A stretch of DNA of 64,000 bases from positions 13,541,854 through 13,605,853 of the forward strand of contig JAUPFP010000001.1 in assembly GCA_036925085.1 (NCBI GenBank). Direction: 5' to 3'. Source of the DNA: Brachycybe producta. Its lineage: Eukaryota > Arthropoda > Diplopoda > Playtdesmida > Andrognathidae. The notes beneath the pieces are model-generated. The model had not been told where the DNA came from. It searched no databases and saw only the letters and a program-made list of their open reading frames with translations. Below are positions 21,666 to 31,390 of the stretch, one piece after another (position 1 is the stretch's first letter; the number at the start of each line of letters is the position of its first letter). The position numbers and the translations under genes were made by a program.

Positions 21666-22245
21666 CTATTGCTTGGTAATATTCAGGCTTCACGTTACTG
21701 ATCAAGAAATGAGGTGTATTGGTTGCTCTTAGATGACTGGTAAATTTTTCCCATCCATCAGGTTTATCTTTTTGTGTCAATTTAGTATCTATCGCACCCC
21801 GCATGAGATCAACTATATTTGTATTGGGGATAATTTCTCCCTGAATAGTCAGTTGACGATTCTTAGTAAATCCAATGGATCCATTGCTAGATTTTATAAT
21901 GTCTAATAGGCGTTGTGCTTTCGGACGTAAATTCTTCGGCATTTGGTTTACAACTACATCACTAGTGTCAGACTCAGTATTAGGAATATTAACTGATCCT
22001 TTGTCCTGTAATGTAACTTTCATTTCATCCACTGGACGATGATTGTATATATTTTTATATCTCTGTTGAAGTTGACCCAAGATCAAGACTTTATTAAAAG
22101 TATCAATGTTCTCATTTTCTAATGTCTTATGGATAGAATTTTCTATATCCTGCAAGGTACGAATGATTGGCATTTCTTGAAATCGCTTTTCCTGATGCTC
22201 CTTTTCCCACATTTCTGATGGAATTATTATCTTTTTTTCAGCCAT
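21616..22245 (-). CDS. conserved Polinton-associated protein of unknown function
   Basis: Open frame of 209 codons, immediately downstream (6 bp) of the next gene in the minus-strand block. Its last 50 bp overlap the integrase start. It is charged and mostly helical, with a KAQRLLDIIKSSNGSIGFT segment and an IPNTNIVDLMRGA segment that I recall from proteins near integrase and ATPase genes in animal Polintons. No catalytic motif is visible. It could be a virion or packaging protein. No stop or shift is seen. Confidence 0.65.
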   Translation of the reverse strand: MAEKKIIIPSEMWEKEHQEKRFQEMPIIRTLQDIENSIHKTLENENIDTFNKVLILGQLQQRYKNIYNHRPVDEMKVTLQDKGSVNIPNTESDTSDVVVNQMPKNLRPKAQRLLDIIKSSNGSIGFTKNRQLTIQGEIIPNTNIVDLMRGAIDTKLTQKDKPDGWEKFTSHLRATNTPHFLISNVKPEYYQAIGGQRESDNNPIQWEEQ

Positions 22246-22250
22246 TTTCT

Positions 22251-22610
22251 TTAATGTTTTGAAGCAAGTAGACCGCTAAGCATAGACAATACAGGTCCAA
22301 TCAGTAGACCCAATGGTAGGCACCCTCCTTTTTGTTTTAGTATCAGTTCTTTCTTTGACTGTGGCTTCAGTTTTCTATTAGCTAGATTTTGAAGTATATT
22401 CACATATGGGGCTAGCTTATGTTTTTCCTTTTGATTGATTAGGATGGTACGCTTTTGTATATTGTGTGCACAATCACATAGACACTGAATAAAATCCAAA
22501 CTAGCAGCCTTTATAAGTTTCTTTTGAAGTCGCGGACTGCTTTCTGCTGTAACTTGTAATCTGTGAATGTTACGTGCTAGACGTGGAGGAATCTTCTGGC
22601 TAGGTTTCAT
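22251..22610 (-). CDS. conserved small Polinton protein with hydrophobic C-terminus
   Basis: Open frame of 119 codons between the ATPase and the 209-codon gene. A basic helical N-terminus (LARNIHRLQV), a Cys-containing middle (QCLCDCAHNIQKRTIL) and a C-terminal segment KQKGGCLPLGLLIGPVLSML. The GG step before a hydrophobic tail resembles small Polinton proteins seen in many animals; GG might be a protease site, but the residue four places before the cut does not fit the adenain consensus. Membrane-active virion protein is a guess. Confidence 0.65.
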   Translation of the reverse strand: MKPSQKIPPRLARNIHRLQVTAESSPRLQKKLIKAASLDFIQCLCDCAHNIQKRTILINQKEKHKLAPYVNILQNLANRKLKPQSKKELILKQKGGCLPLGLLIGPVLSMLSGLLASKH

Positions 22611-22616
22611 TGCTTC

Positions 22617-23393
22617 TTTTGAATAAATACTGAGGTGTACTCTCCGGGAAATATACCACTTCGAAGATGTAACTTTTCGTCTATAGTTTGTGTGAAATTG
22701 ATTAATAAATAGATGTAAGGCTCCGTTGTACTCTGGTTAAATGCATCAATCATGAACTTTGTATTGTTTGGGTACATCTGCTAGGCCAAATGAGCAATTT
22801 GTGATTTGTCTCTTGGGGTTTTAAAAAGTACAAGATAAGATGTATTCAAAGAGATGGTTCGCTGATGCGGACTCTTGTGAAAAACATTTTGGGTAATAAA
22901 AATTCCACTAATATTTCGATGATGAGAATCACACGTGAATAATTGAACAATATCCTTATTGACTTCTTGGAAAAGTTCATCAATCACAATGAGATGGTTT
23001 CTACTACATTGTATAGCTTTCATGTCTGGCATGCTGTGAACAAATGTAACTTGGTTCCTATACAGATGAAACCACTCTTGATATTGTGCGTAATACCAGG
23101 TTATATTCTTTGGTGGTGGGTGTATCATTTGTTTCACATGGTTTAGTAACTTTTTAACAAATGTTGATTTCCCACAACTAGATGGACCAGCTTTAATCAT
23201 TCGAAATGGTGCTTTAAATGGAATAAATGTATGATCCATGAATGTTGACGATTGTTCTTGTAAACTATTAGAAGTCATTAATGATGATGGTACTTGCAAA
23301 GCTGTTGGTATATTGGACTTGCTTGTGGATGAAATAATAATATTTGCAAATTCAAGTCCTAATAAAAGTGTAGAAACACATAGTATTATTAAA
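22617..23393 (-). pseudogene. Polinton DNA-packaging ATPase (FtsK/HerA, A32-like), broken
   Basis: Walker A GPSSCGKS and Walker B LIVIDE are present, followed by ITQN (sensor-like). They sit at residues 81-88 and 146-151 of a frame opening at 23428, whose first dozen residues actually come from the Helitron inserted at 23394. An in-frame TAG at 22781 precedes QMYPNN and about 55 further codons to 22617, which read as the true C-terminus. The ATPase would pump the genome into the capsid. The native N-terminus is uncertain and may lie beyond the Helitron. Two lesions (stop and insertion) make it a pseudogene. Confidence 0.85.
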
Positions 23394-23565
23394 CTAGTGG
23401 GGTAATCCGTCATAAATGACGGGAGCAAAATTCACAGGCAATTGTGCGCATGCGCGTCGTTTTTTCCTTTTTTTACTCCTTTCATTTCAATTTCAGTCAC
23501 CCTCTCCCACTTTTCTCTCTCTCTCCCCTTCTACACTTTCCAAACTTTTCCCTAACCCCCTCCCA

Positions 23566-23601
<36 letters not shown>

Positions 23602-23740
23602 CCTTCTACACTTTCCAAAGGAAGAGTTCAACATAAAGTTGACCTTGAGAAAAAAAACGGTTCATTTATTCAAATTTATATAAATTCCGATGTGCTTCAA
23701 TGGTTTTTGTTACTCCACACACACACACACAGACCTGGGA
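23394..23740 (-). mobile_element. non-autonomous Helitron inside the Polinton
   Basis: On the minus strand the element ends with a 7-bp-stem hairpin (CCGTCAT-TT-ATGACGG at 23422-23407), nine bases, then CTAG followed by T. The other end begins TCCCAGGTCT after A. A 3' hairpin, CTRR end and A/T target are the Helitron signature. The interior is a CT-rich tract. A second copy is at 34785-35117. No helicase gene is present. Confidence 0.65.
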
Positions 23741-24185
23741 TATTATATATATATAATGCTTTGTACTAATTTGACATTTTTAGGTACAATCTCTTCTATC
23801 ATCTGATCTACTCTAAAGTTGAAATGTCCAGTTTCATCAGTCATTATAACTCAATAGAAGAACTTATAATGATTATTGACATCTACTTTATTCGTTACTT
23901 ATGCAAGTAATACATAAAGTGAATTATGGCAATCATAGTTTAACCAGTGTCCAATATGATATATGCTTTGATTGGAGGATGTTTTTTTCTGTTGAATCCA
24001 ATGTTTCAATATAAAAGGGTATCACTGCAATCAAATCTGAATAAACCAGTAGTGGTGTCCTATCTGCTGACTGTCTCTATAGCCTTCAGGGTATGGTGTG
24101 TTCCATTTGCAATATCTCATTACTTGCTACATGCGATGATTGATGCTTCTTTGATACCTGCAAAATCCATATCATGACATTCTAA
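23741..24185 (-). other. Polinton region with coding-like remnants only
   Basis: Between the Helitron and the next gene, short minus-strand stretches read as protein (for instance MTDETGHFNF near 23850), but stops are frequent in all frames. It may hold the displaced N-terminus of the ATPase or another dead gene. I cannot assign it. Confidence 0.3.
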
Positions 24186-24643
24186 TTATGAACAAATTGC
24201 AAATTTTATATAAATTACTTTTTTTTGTTTTTGTACCCATAATCCAAATATGAATGATTCATTTCTTGCAAAGTGTACATGATGATAATTACATTCAGTG
24301 TGTCTTGAACATGAATAATCTGTTGCTTGTACACTGAAAAAATCTAAAAGTTCCTCGTATTTTTGATTCAGTCCCAATTCCTCTAGATTTACATCTAGAT
24401 TTCTTCTTCATCATTACAATCATTTTCATATTTAAGACCATGTATATGTTTAGTAACATATTTCATTGTTTTGTGGTCTTTTCGAGTTAGTTTTACATGA
24501 TTTAGACTTGGAAGCTGAATAAAAACGCTATATGGTTGCTTATCTGTTAAGCAGTAATATCCCATTTTTTTAATAAAAAAATCATAGCCAATTTGAAAAC
24601 CATCACAATCCACTATTACAGCTATATTATCAAGCATGTCCAT
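24186..24643 (-). pseudogene. Polinton-associated DxDGF-domain protein of unknown function, broken
   Basis: The frame 24643-24395 reads VIVDCDGFQIGYDFFIKK, then a segment ending KTMKYVTKHIHGLKYEND. After stops at about 24380-24395 the next piece (24377-24186) contains CSRHTECNYHHVHFARNE...GLW. The spacing of D-x-(D/E)-GF, HGL and a C..H...H..N..W tail resembles an uncharacterised nuclease-like protein I recall from invertebrate genomes and mobile elements. The acidic residues near the N-terminus would suit a metal-dependent nuclease, but this is inference. Confidence 0.45.
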
Positions 24644-24895
24644 TCTAAAAAATGATTACAATATAAAAAGAAATCAATATAGAGAATACAGTATATCTAA
24701 TCATATTACCTTCAAATCAAGTAGTAGTATGATGTGACTGCGTGTGCAGAGTTGTCTCAGAAAGTGTTTTGACTAATACTTATTGTGGGTGCTTTTAGGT
24801 TACTGTGTTTCATGTCTAAACTTGTTCGTGATGATGATCATAAAATCAATTAATTGGTGCAGTGATGTCATAGAGCAATTGCATGTGTTTTGTTT

Positions 24896-25408
24896 TCAAA
24901 TTCTTGAAAAAAAGCAAACTATGATACTAATTATCAAGAATGGTAATATCAATATAAGGGTGTTACTGTATGATCTGTTTTTTATATTAATGTCATGAAT
25001 AGCATTCCACCCTCCATTTGCTTCAATCCATGATGATGATGTCTCAAATATATAATCTCCAATGTACTTTGCTGAAGATGCATTAAATCCTAATCTTGCA
25101 AATGAAATGATCAATGCATATACAACAATGATTGTTCCCCATGAAACAGAGCCAATGTAAATTAAGTCCAACAGATGTTGCAATTCAAATTCTAAATTAT
25201 CATCAAACATTTTCATTTTTTCTGCTACACCATCGAATGCTGAAGCATCCTTCTGTCTAGCAATCTGAGCTAGTCGAAAAACTGTTGGGGATAATTCTGA
25301 CATTAGATGATCTGATGATTCTTTAGACATATTGTAAACATCAATAGCTATCATGGTTGACAGATTCATAATTAGATTTATTATGTAGTGTTTAAAACAA
25401 GGTAGCAC
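24896..25408 (-). CDS. Bcl-2-like protein (BH1, BH2, C-terminal membrane anchor), intact, Polinton cargo
   Basis: Open frame of 170 codons lying wholly inside the Polinton, 37 bp from the right terminal repeat. Residues 85-97 read IGSVSWGTIIVVY, the BH1 pattern (G-x-(V/x)-(N/S)-W-G-(R/x)-(I/x)); residues 127-136 read WIEANGGWNA, the BH2 pattern W-I-x-x-x-G-G-W. They are 30 residues apart, the usual spacing for helices 5 to 7. Residues 150-168 are a hydrophobic tail anchor, typical for insertion into mitochondrial or ER membrane. The size matches viral and cellular anti-apoptotic Bcl-2 proteins. A BH3-like helix around residues 43-55 is less clear. Alternative starts Met14 or Met19 are possible. 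I infer an inhibitor of host-cell death; pro- versus anti-apoptotic activity cannot be told from sequence. Confidence 0.75.
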   Translation of the reverse strand: MLPCFKHYIINLIMNLSTMIAIDVYNMSKESSDHLMSELSPTVFRLAQIARQKDASAFDGVAEKMKMFDDNLEFELQHLLDLIYIGSVSWGTIIVVYALIISFARLGFNASSAKYIGDYIFETSSSWIEANGGWNAIHDINIKNRSYSNTLILILPFLIISIIVCFFSRI

Positions 25409-25445
25409 ATGAATTCATAGAAAATCGTTTTCTAAATTTTCAATT

Positions 25446-25726
25446 AATATTAATGACTAATATCTAATTTCAAATAAAAAATGGTCATGATAGAACAATA
25501 TTGATCATGTGTTTGTTTGCTAGTGGATGTCGCCACATTATCTCTTATCAAGAATAGATCTAGGTTTTTAATGTGACATTTACCTTGGAGATTATTTGCA
25601 AAAACACATGTGCATGTGGGCAAACAAAAAATACATTGAGTTTCCCATAGAGGTGGCACAGAAATGTCTTTCAATGTTAAATCCCATAGAGAAATTGTCC
25701 TCAGAAATGAGTTTTACAATACTACT
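25446..25726 (-). repeat. Polinton right terminal inverted repeat
   Basis: Inverted copy of 10564-10844, ending ACAATACTACT at 25726 and followed by the target duplication GGTAAT at 25727-25732. Confidence 0.95.
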
Positions 25727-25790
25727 GGTAATCATTGATTAATTCTTGACAATACTTTGATAAGAAATTTCTGGAGGTAATGGTCTCTTT
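25727..25790. mobile_element. MITE, right part, beyond the Polinton
   Basis: Continues the MITE interrupted at 10563 (TTCTTGAC ... TTTCTGGAGGTAATGGTCTC). It matches the right end of the intact copy at 30335-30743. Confidence 0.85.
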
Positions 25791-26377
25791 TAAGTTAAAA
25801 TAGCTCAACAGGTTTTATAAACATCTGTAAATGCAGTTTAGATTTATGCCATTGATATTAATTTTTTTGAAATAGCTACATGTACAATAAAAAAGTATCT
25901 TAGAAACTAGTATAGGTAGACCAAGGTGATGAGTTGATGACATTAAAAGTATTGTATCGCAATATTTATAAAAAAAATAAGACTTTTATGGCTATATTAA
26001 CACTTTCATAAAAAAAGGTGTTTGCAAAAAAAAAAACTTAAAGTTAATAATTTAAAAATAAATTGTTAATGTTTTAATATCTTCAAATAATATTTTAGTT
26101 TCGAACAAACTTTGAATTTATTTTTATTTTTGCTCTTAATTAAAAAGCTTAAATGAACTTTTCTTTTATAAATCTAAAGGCCAAACTACATTAAGCTGAC
26201 AAAACAGAAACAAAGCAGAAACTAAAGTGTTTCAAGACAAAATGAAGACAATTCTAAAACATTTCTGCAACTTACATGTTTTTGTTTTTTTGCTTTGTTT
26301 GCATGCAATTTCACAAACTATTCTATGTCCCGCCGCAAGCCGGGAAACATCAAGAAGTTTGTGTTTTGTCTAGGTAC
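25791..26377. other. AT-rich, no gene seen
   Basis: Both strands were read; only A- and T-rich runs and no plausible coding sequence. Confidence 0.6.
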
Positions 26378-26905
26378 TATGCAACATTTTGTATTTTCTG
26401 TCTGTTTAGTGTGAACGGTTGGAGGTCACTACAGCTACCAAGGATCACAACAGCTACTTGTGAGAGAACAGCTACTTGGGTCACTACAGCTACCAAAAAT
26501 ATATAGACCTTTTCTTCATCACTTTCTCGTCACTACAACTACCAAAAAAATATAACCCTTTCTCCCTAACCTAACCGAACCTTACCTAATAAAACCAAAC
26601 CTAACTAAACCTTCCCGAACCGAACCGAACCTTACCGAACCTAACCTAAAATAACCTAATGAAACCTGACCCAACCTAATGGAACCTAATCGAACCGAAT
26701 CTAACCTAAACTAAACGTATTGATAAAAAAGGATTATATTTTTTGGTAGCTGTAATGACTCTTGGTAGCTGTAGTAACCCTTTTGATGAAAAAAAGGTCT
26801 ATATATTTTTTGGTAGCTGTGGTGAGCCTGGTAGCTGTAGTGACCCAGGTAGCTGTAGTGAGCCAGTCCCTTGTGGACATTTAGTTTTAAAACAACAAAA
26901 CAGTT
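26378..26905. repeat. foldback element with a degenerate CCTAA-type core
   Basis: The left arm (to about 26555) carries repeated CACTACAGCTACCAA-type units; the right arm (from about 26736) carries the complement, GGTAGCTGTAGTGA. Both include a TATATAGACCTTTT segment, so the arms pair over about 150-200 bp. The loop (26556-26735) is a run of CCTAACC, CCGAACC and CCTTACC variants resembling degenerate telomere-type repeat. Confidence 0.7.
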
Positions 26906-27171
26906 GCATATGTTACGTAGAAACAAAAACAAAACACACTCAATTTCTTTGTGTTGTGGTTTTGTCTGGAGTACTGCTGAACAGTTGTTTCAGGTTTGTT
27001 TTGTTTTCAAAATGTGCTTTTTCAGGCGTTTATGTTGTTATTTTGTCTCGAACTCATGTTGCACTTTTGTCAGCTTGATGAGGATCGCAGCCTTAAAATA
27101 AAACTATTGCGCCAGGTCTGACTCAAGCGTTTAACTTTTAATATTTTTTTTTATTTCGGTCCTTTTAGGTT

Positions 27172-27399
27172 GTAATTGTGTTCTACGCTGCAATTATCAT
27201 CCTCCTATTGGGAACAAATGGGCGACGACCTCGTCATCGCTCAGTTTCGCGTTCAGCCACTCGCATTCGCGAATATCTCAAGCGACAAACCCTTGCAGTT
27301 TATGGTGGTCAAAACAGTCGGACTAAAGTGGTGAAAACAACTCATCGTAGCCTTAAGGAGCTACCCACTGAAGATCCAGCGAAAATCACTCCACTGTGA
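27172..27399 (+). CDS. candidate 3'-terminal exon, unknown protein with one hydrophobic segment
   Basis: A strong acceptor (TTTTTTTTTATTTCGGTCCTTTTAG ends about 27171, given here by position 27147-27171) precedes an open stretch that reads VVIVFYAAIIILLL, then an Arg/Ser-rich basic segment, to TGA at 27397-27399. Its composition is richer in CG than its AT-rich surroundings. There is no ATG start, so it would be a last exon. An ACA microsatellite follows. I do not recognise the protein; it may be a chance frame. Confidence 0.25.
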   Translation, partial: VIVFYAAIIILLLGTNGRRPRHRSVSRSATRIREYLKRQTLAVYGGQNSRTKVVKTTHRSLKELPTEDPAKITPL

Positions 27400-29179
27400 T
27401 TTACAACAACAACAACAACAAATTGAATGCGTTCGCAACATTTGACATCTGGAATCAATGACTACTCTTACGTTTTATTACAATCTCAGGGCTCCTATTT
27501 TCTTTAAAGACAAAAATAAGAAATAATTTAAGACAATTATTGATAAATATGACTATATTTTAGGGTTGTAACTTTAAACCCAAACTTCGCGTACCGAGCT
27601 TCTATCAGTTTAAACATATTTGGACACAAAAAAACAACGGATTGAGAGAGATTCAATGAGGATCTGCAGAATTTATTAAAAATGCAATTCAAAAGATTTT
27701 TTTAAAGCAAAGTTTAGGCATTGTTTGCTTAATATTAGAAAGCATTTTTTTAAACTAAAATTCAAAGTTTATTTAAAAAGATAGTCTATAGTGGAATTTA
27801 ATATTACATGTCTGCTTTGAGCTTTGAGATTTAAGCTTGGGCTGGCTACATGTAAAGTTTTATGTTGTGTGGCTGTTTAAAAAAATTGAATCAGTGGTTG
27901 GAACACAACGTTATAACTGACAATTTTTAAAATTTTAAAATAACCAATTGTTGTTCCAGAACAAAAACTATGAAGTCATCCCCATTTCACAGCTGTTTTT
28001 TGTTTGTGTTTCTAAGTTACAGAACGTGCTAATCTATGGGTCGAAGAAAACAAGTCACTTTAAAAAAATTTCCACAAAAAAAAAAAACAATTTTTTGTCA
28101 GTTACAACGTTGTTCCAGCCACTGCTTCAATAATAAATTTCAGAACAAAAATAAGATCCACAATTCTGGTTGATTTTTTTTTATCTTTTGAAAATTTTTA
28201 AAAATTGCATAGACATTTTTTATTATCAAAAACTGATGCGAATGTTGTGAATCCATTTTTAAGGTTCTGTTTCTACTTTAAACTTAATAATCAGGATGAA
28301 AATGCGTTACGAACTTTCAAAAAGTCAAAAACCAGTCATTGCCCAAAAAAGTAGATTAAAAATAAAAGTTGAATAGTGTCAACATTTCATTTTGTTGAAT
28401 TTCTTTTAGATTTATTTGTAAGGGTGATTCCTGGTTGCCATGGTTAGATTTCGTTTTCATTTTGGTGAGTTTTTCTATTGGACAACTTTTCTTCAGCAAG
28501 GGTTCTTTCATTGCAGGTTTTTGTAATGCCATTTAATTAAGATAGCATGGGGGTAAATGCGACCCATAAATTGAAAGAAAAATTAAACTTTGGAATGCCC
28601 TAAAAATGCAACTAGGATTTTTTTTAGTTTTGACTCTGCTTCATGAAATGTCTTTAAGAGCGTAGACACTCGTCACACTCCAGAGTTTCACGTGCCATGA
28701 GACACGGTCATTTATGCGGTTCAGAAGTTGACTAAATAGCTGTCGCAGCTAACTTCTTTTTTTTAAAGGCTGAAAGTTGTTTCTAAATAAGCAAAAAGGT
28801 GGCTAGAAAAATGGACCTTTTTGAAGTCAATGGTGTTTAACACATTGGTCTAGCAAATTAGCATAATTCAAAATTGTACAAAAGCAAAAATCCTTTTAGA
28901 GATTGCCAAAAAAAACGATCTTACTACCTGGCCTGGAAGAGTATATGTATATTGTTAAAAATTCAACTTCAAAGCAGGCTACGCTAGGCTAGAATCAATA
29001 ATCTGTTTTTGGAAACATCAACTTTCTCTTAACATTGCATCTATACAGTCGTTCAGCACGTGCACACTGGTGTGTCTAGGCTCTTAATTAAATCACATGG
29101 TGTTTCTTATTCAAACTTTTGATATGTTATATTCTAAATAATTAACTTTTCTCGATAGCGATAGCCCGCACTTATCTTC
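27400..29179. other. AT-rich intergenic sequence, no gene seen
   Basis: Long A/T runs and an ACAACAACA microsatellite at 27403-27420. I found no supported coding sequence on either strand and no repeat copy shared with the rest of the window. Confidence 0.5.
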
Positions 29180-30328
29180 TACATGTAGACAGGCAATTAG
29201 AAATCTGGACAAACAGAAGTTGGCTCCGCCCTTTTTATGACGACCGGCAACTTCTAATTGGTTTGTTTTGTGGTTCGACATTGAAAAGGGCGGAGCGTGT
29301 GACGTCAGACTATATAATTTAACATGGCTGGACGGGGTCCAGCCAGGTCTAGGAACTCTGTTGGATCCCTAGATGGGCTTGGTGACCTACCGGGTGATCT
29401 GGGTCTGCTTCTAGACCTGGATGCGAGGCCCCTAGTCGTGCCTCTGCTTCTGCCTCTTGGAATTGGACTCCCTGGCATTGTCTAAGCCCCGTTTGTTTCT
29501 GTTTCTCGATCCTTGGGGTTCCGTGTAGGATGGCTTTCCTGAGTTCCCACTTTTTAAAGAGGCAGCAATGACTCTACACACCTCCCAGAGGTGTTCGCGC
29601 AGAAAGCAAAAGACAAAAATTCTTTGGCGATCAAACTTGATTTATTTTATATGAACAAATGTGATATTACATTAGAGCAGTATAAGAATAAAGTGAACTG
29701 ATTTCTAAGAATATTCTGGGCTCAGAATATCCGGTCTCTAAGTCCAAAGATTGCTTCGGAAATTTAGAGACGAGCTTGGAATGTTAATTCCATCTTCTCA
29801 CCTTAAAAGCAACAAAATCAGTCCCCGAGCCTGTCCGAAGCATGTCCTTTTATCTCTTCAGCCATTGGGAGGGGGCCACACTTGGCTAGGGCTCACCCAT
29901 AAGTCCGACTGACCAATGGTGAGTCCTGGTTCCCAAATATATCCTTGTTTGGCATCAAATTTTTTGTAAGAATTTTGAATAATTCCAGAAAACCTACTCT
30001 GGAATTAACTGCTAATTTTTCTCTTCAGAAGTTTCTATTTTTAGAAAGTCTTGTTTTCTAAAATCGTTTAAACTGTCAAAATTCGTGAGAATTCCGACTG
30101 AATTCGCAACGAATTTGATATCTTTCAAGACAGGTCAGTTTTGGACACCACAGGGTGCCACCTGGGGAAAGGAGTATTGAAGTGAGCGGCCCCACTCACA
30201 CGTGTGCAGCTGGCACATGTGTGGGTGGTGTCACAATAACCAACTAAATTAGAAGTTGCCTGGTCGTCATAAAAAGGGCGGAGCCAACTTCTGTTCGTCC
30301 CGATTTCTAATTGCCTGTCCACATGTGG
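29180..30328. mobile_element. terminal-inverted-repeat element, 1.15 kb
   Basis: The left arm (ACATGTAGACAGGCAATTAG at 29181, then GAAGTTGGCTCCGCCC and TTTTTATGACGACC) is repeated inverted at about 30240-30328. The arms are about 95 bp with few mismatches. The interior has a promoter-like block and a short ORF. No transposase is present, so it would be non-autonomous. Confidence 0.65.
29300..29485 (+). CDS. 53-codon ORF behind a CRE and TATA-box promoter
   Basis: TGACGTCA (CRE/ATF consensus) at 29300-29307, TATATAA at 29311-29317 and ATG at 29324, with GGGCGGAG GC-box-like sites on both sides. The ORF ends with TAA at 29483-29485. It encodes a short basic N-terminus followed by Leu/Gly/Asp/Pro-rich sequence; I recognise no domain. 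The TATA box is only about 13 bp before the ATG, so transcription would start after this ATG and a downstream start or non-coding role is possible. The promoter block is better supported than the protein. Confidence 0.3.
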
Positions 30329-30334
30329 GGTTAA

Positions 30335-30743
30335 AGAGACCATTACCTCCAGAAATTTCTTTTCAAAATATTGTCAAGACTTACGCCAACGACTGTCAAA
30401 ACGATTTTTAAATTTTAAAATGTCATTAAAACCATAAAAAAATTAAAAATGAAGTTACTATTCATGAGTCACCAAACGACGCCATTTTAAATTTCCAAAA
30501 ACGAAAGTCTCCTCCCCCTATTTTTGAATAGAGGAGTAGACTTTCGAGGGGGTTTTGTTGCCAATCTCTGTTGTTTGGCCGCGCATCTATCTGATAAAGT
30601 TCAGTTACATGAAGTCAACTGATTTTTAATTTTTTAAATTATATTAATCATTTCTTTTAAATTTTAAAAATCGTTTTGGTGATCGTTGAATAATTCTTGA
30701 CATTATTTTGACAAGAAATTTCTAGAGGTAATAAATGGTCTCT
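30335..30743. mobile_element. intact MITE with TTAA duplication
   Basis: Begins AGAGACCATTACCTCC and ends with the complement GGTCTCT; arms of about 85 bp. TTAA flanks both ends (30331-30334 and 30744-30747), the piggyBac-type target. Copies: 10089 (split) and 34264 (split). The TTAA is not clear at the other copies. Confidence 0.75.
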
Positions 30744-31390
30744 TTAAGTCCATACTTAAGTGTATGGTTATCGTAACATTATTTTAATAAACTTGGGGTA
30801 AAGTGAAACACAATTTCTTCTACTCAGGACTTCAAATTTCAGAAGGTTAAAAGCTTGTTTACTTGTATTTGGTGGTGCCTCTAGATTGCCCGGAGATTAA
30901 CTTCCCCCCATCCTCCTCGTTTTTGCGCCACTGAACTTACCCCGGTATAATTTTTCACAATCTAATCATTTTCATCTAGTGGAAACAGGGTCTATAAAAC
31001 GATAACTTCAGATCCAACTTATCAAAAAAAAAAACATTTTTTTCGTTTGAAATATTGACATAAATTACATTATTTTCAAAGTTACACACGAAGAATATAC
31101 AATTAATTCCATTATACTGCTCTACTTTTAAATAAACTTTGAATTTATTTAAAAAAAAAACATTGTTTAGGAATTACATCTCAAATGTTCAATTTACTTT
31201 TGTTAAAATATATGTTTCTTTTTTTTAGTTAGAATTCTTGTTAAAATAGCTTTTGAATGTGCTATACTTATTGAGGAGTTTGCATATTTATCATTATATG
31301 ATGAATTCAGATGCATACGGAGCCCTGTAAAGGCCACATTCGAGATTTTTCTTTTAAAATCTCGACATGTCGCGACTTTTAATTTTTTTT

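Larger units (their letters stand above)
10564..25726. mobile_element. complete Polinton/Maverick (adintovirus-like) element, 15.2 kb
   Basis: The ends are AGTAGTATTGTAAAACTC at 10564 and its exact complement at 25726. The target duplication GGTAAT is at 10558-10563 and 25727-25732, and the flanks join into a MITE known from intact copies elsewhere in the window. Inside are the hallmark genes: protein-primed PolB, retrovirus-like integrase, adenovirus-type protease, packaging ATPase and capsid proteins. A Helitron (23394-23740) has inserted in it. Several genes are broken, so this copy cannot be autonomous. Confidence 0.95.

Noticed and set aside
23416-23769. ORFs in the CT-rich tract
   Set aside because: Ser/Leu/Phe simple-sequence translations within a Helitron; the same holds for 34807-35061.
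26556-26735. True interstitial telomere
   Set aside because: Units are too irregular (CCTAA, CCGAA, CCTTA, CCAAA) and sit at the tip of a foldback; kept only as telomere-like.
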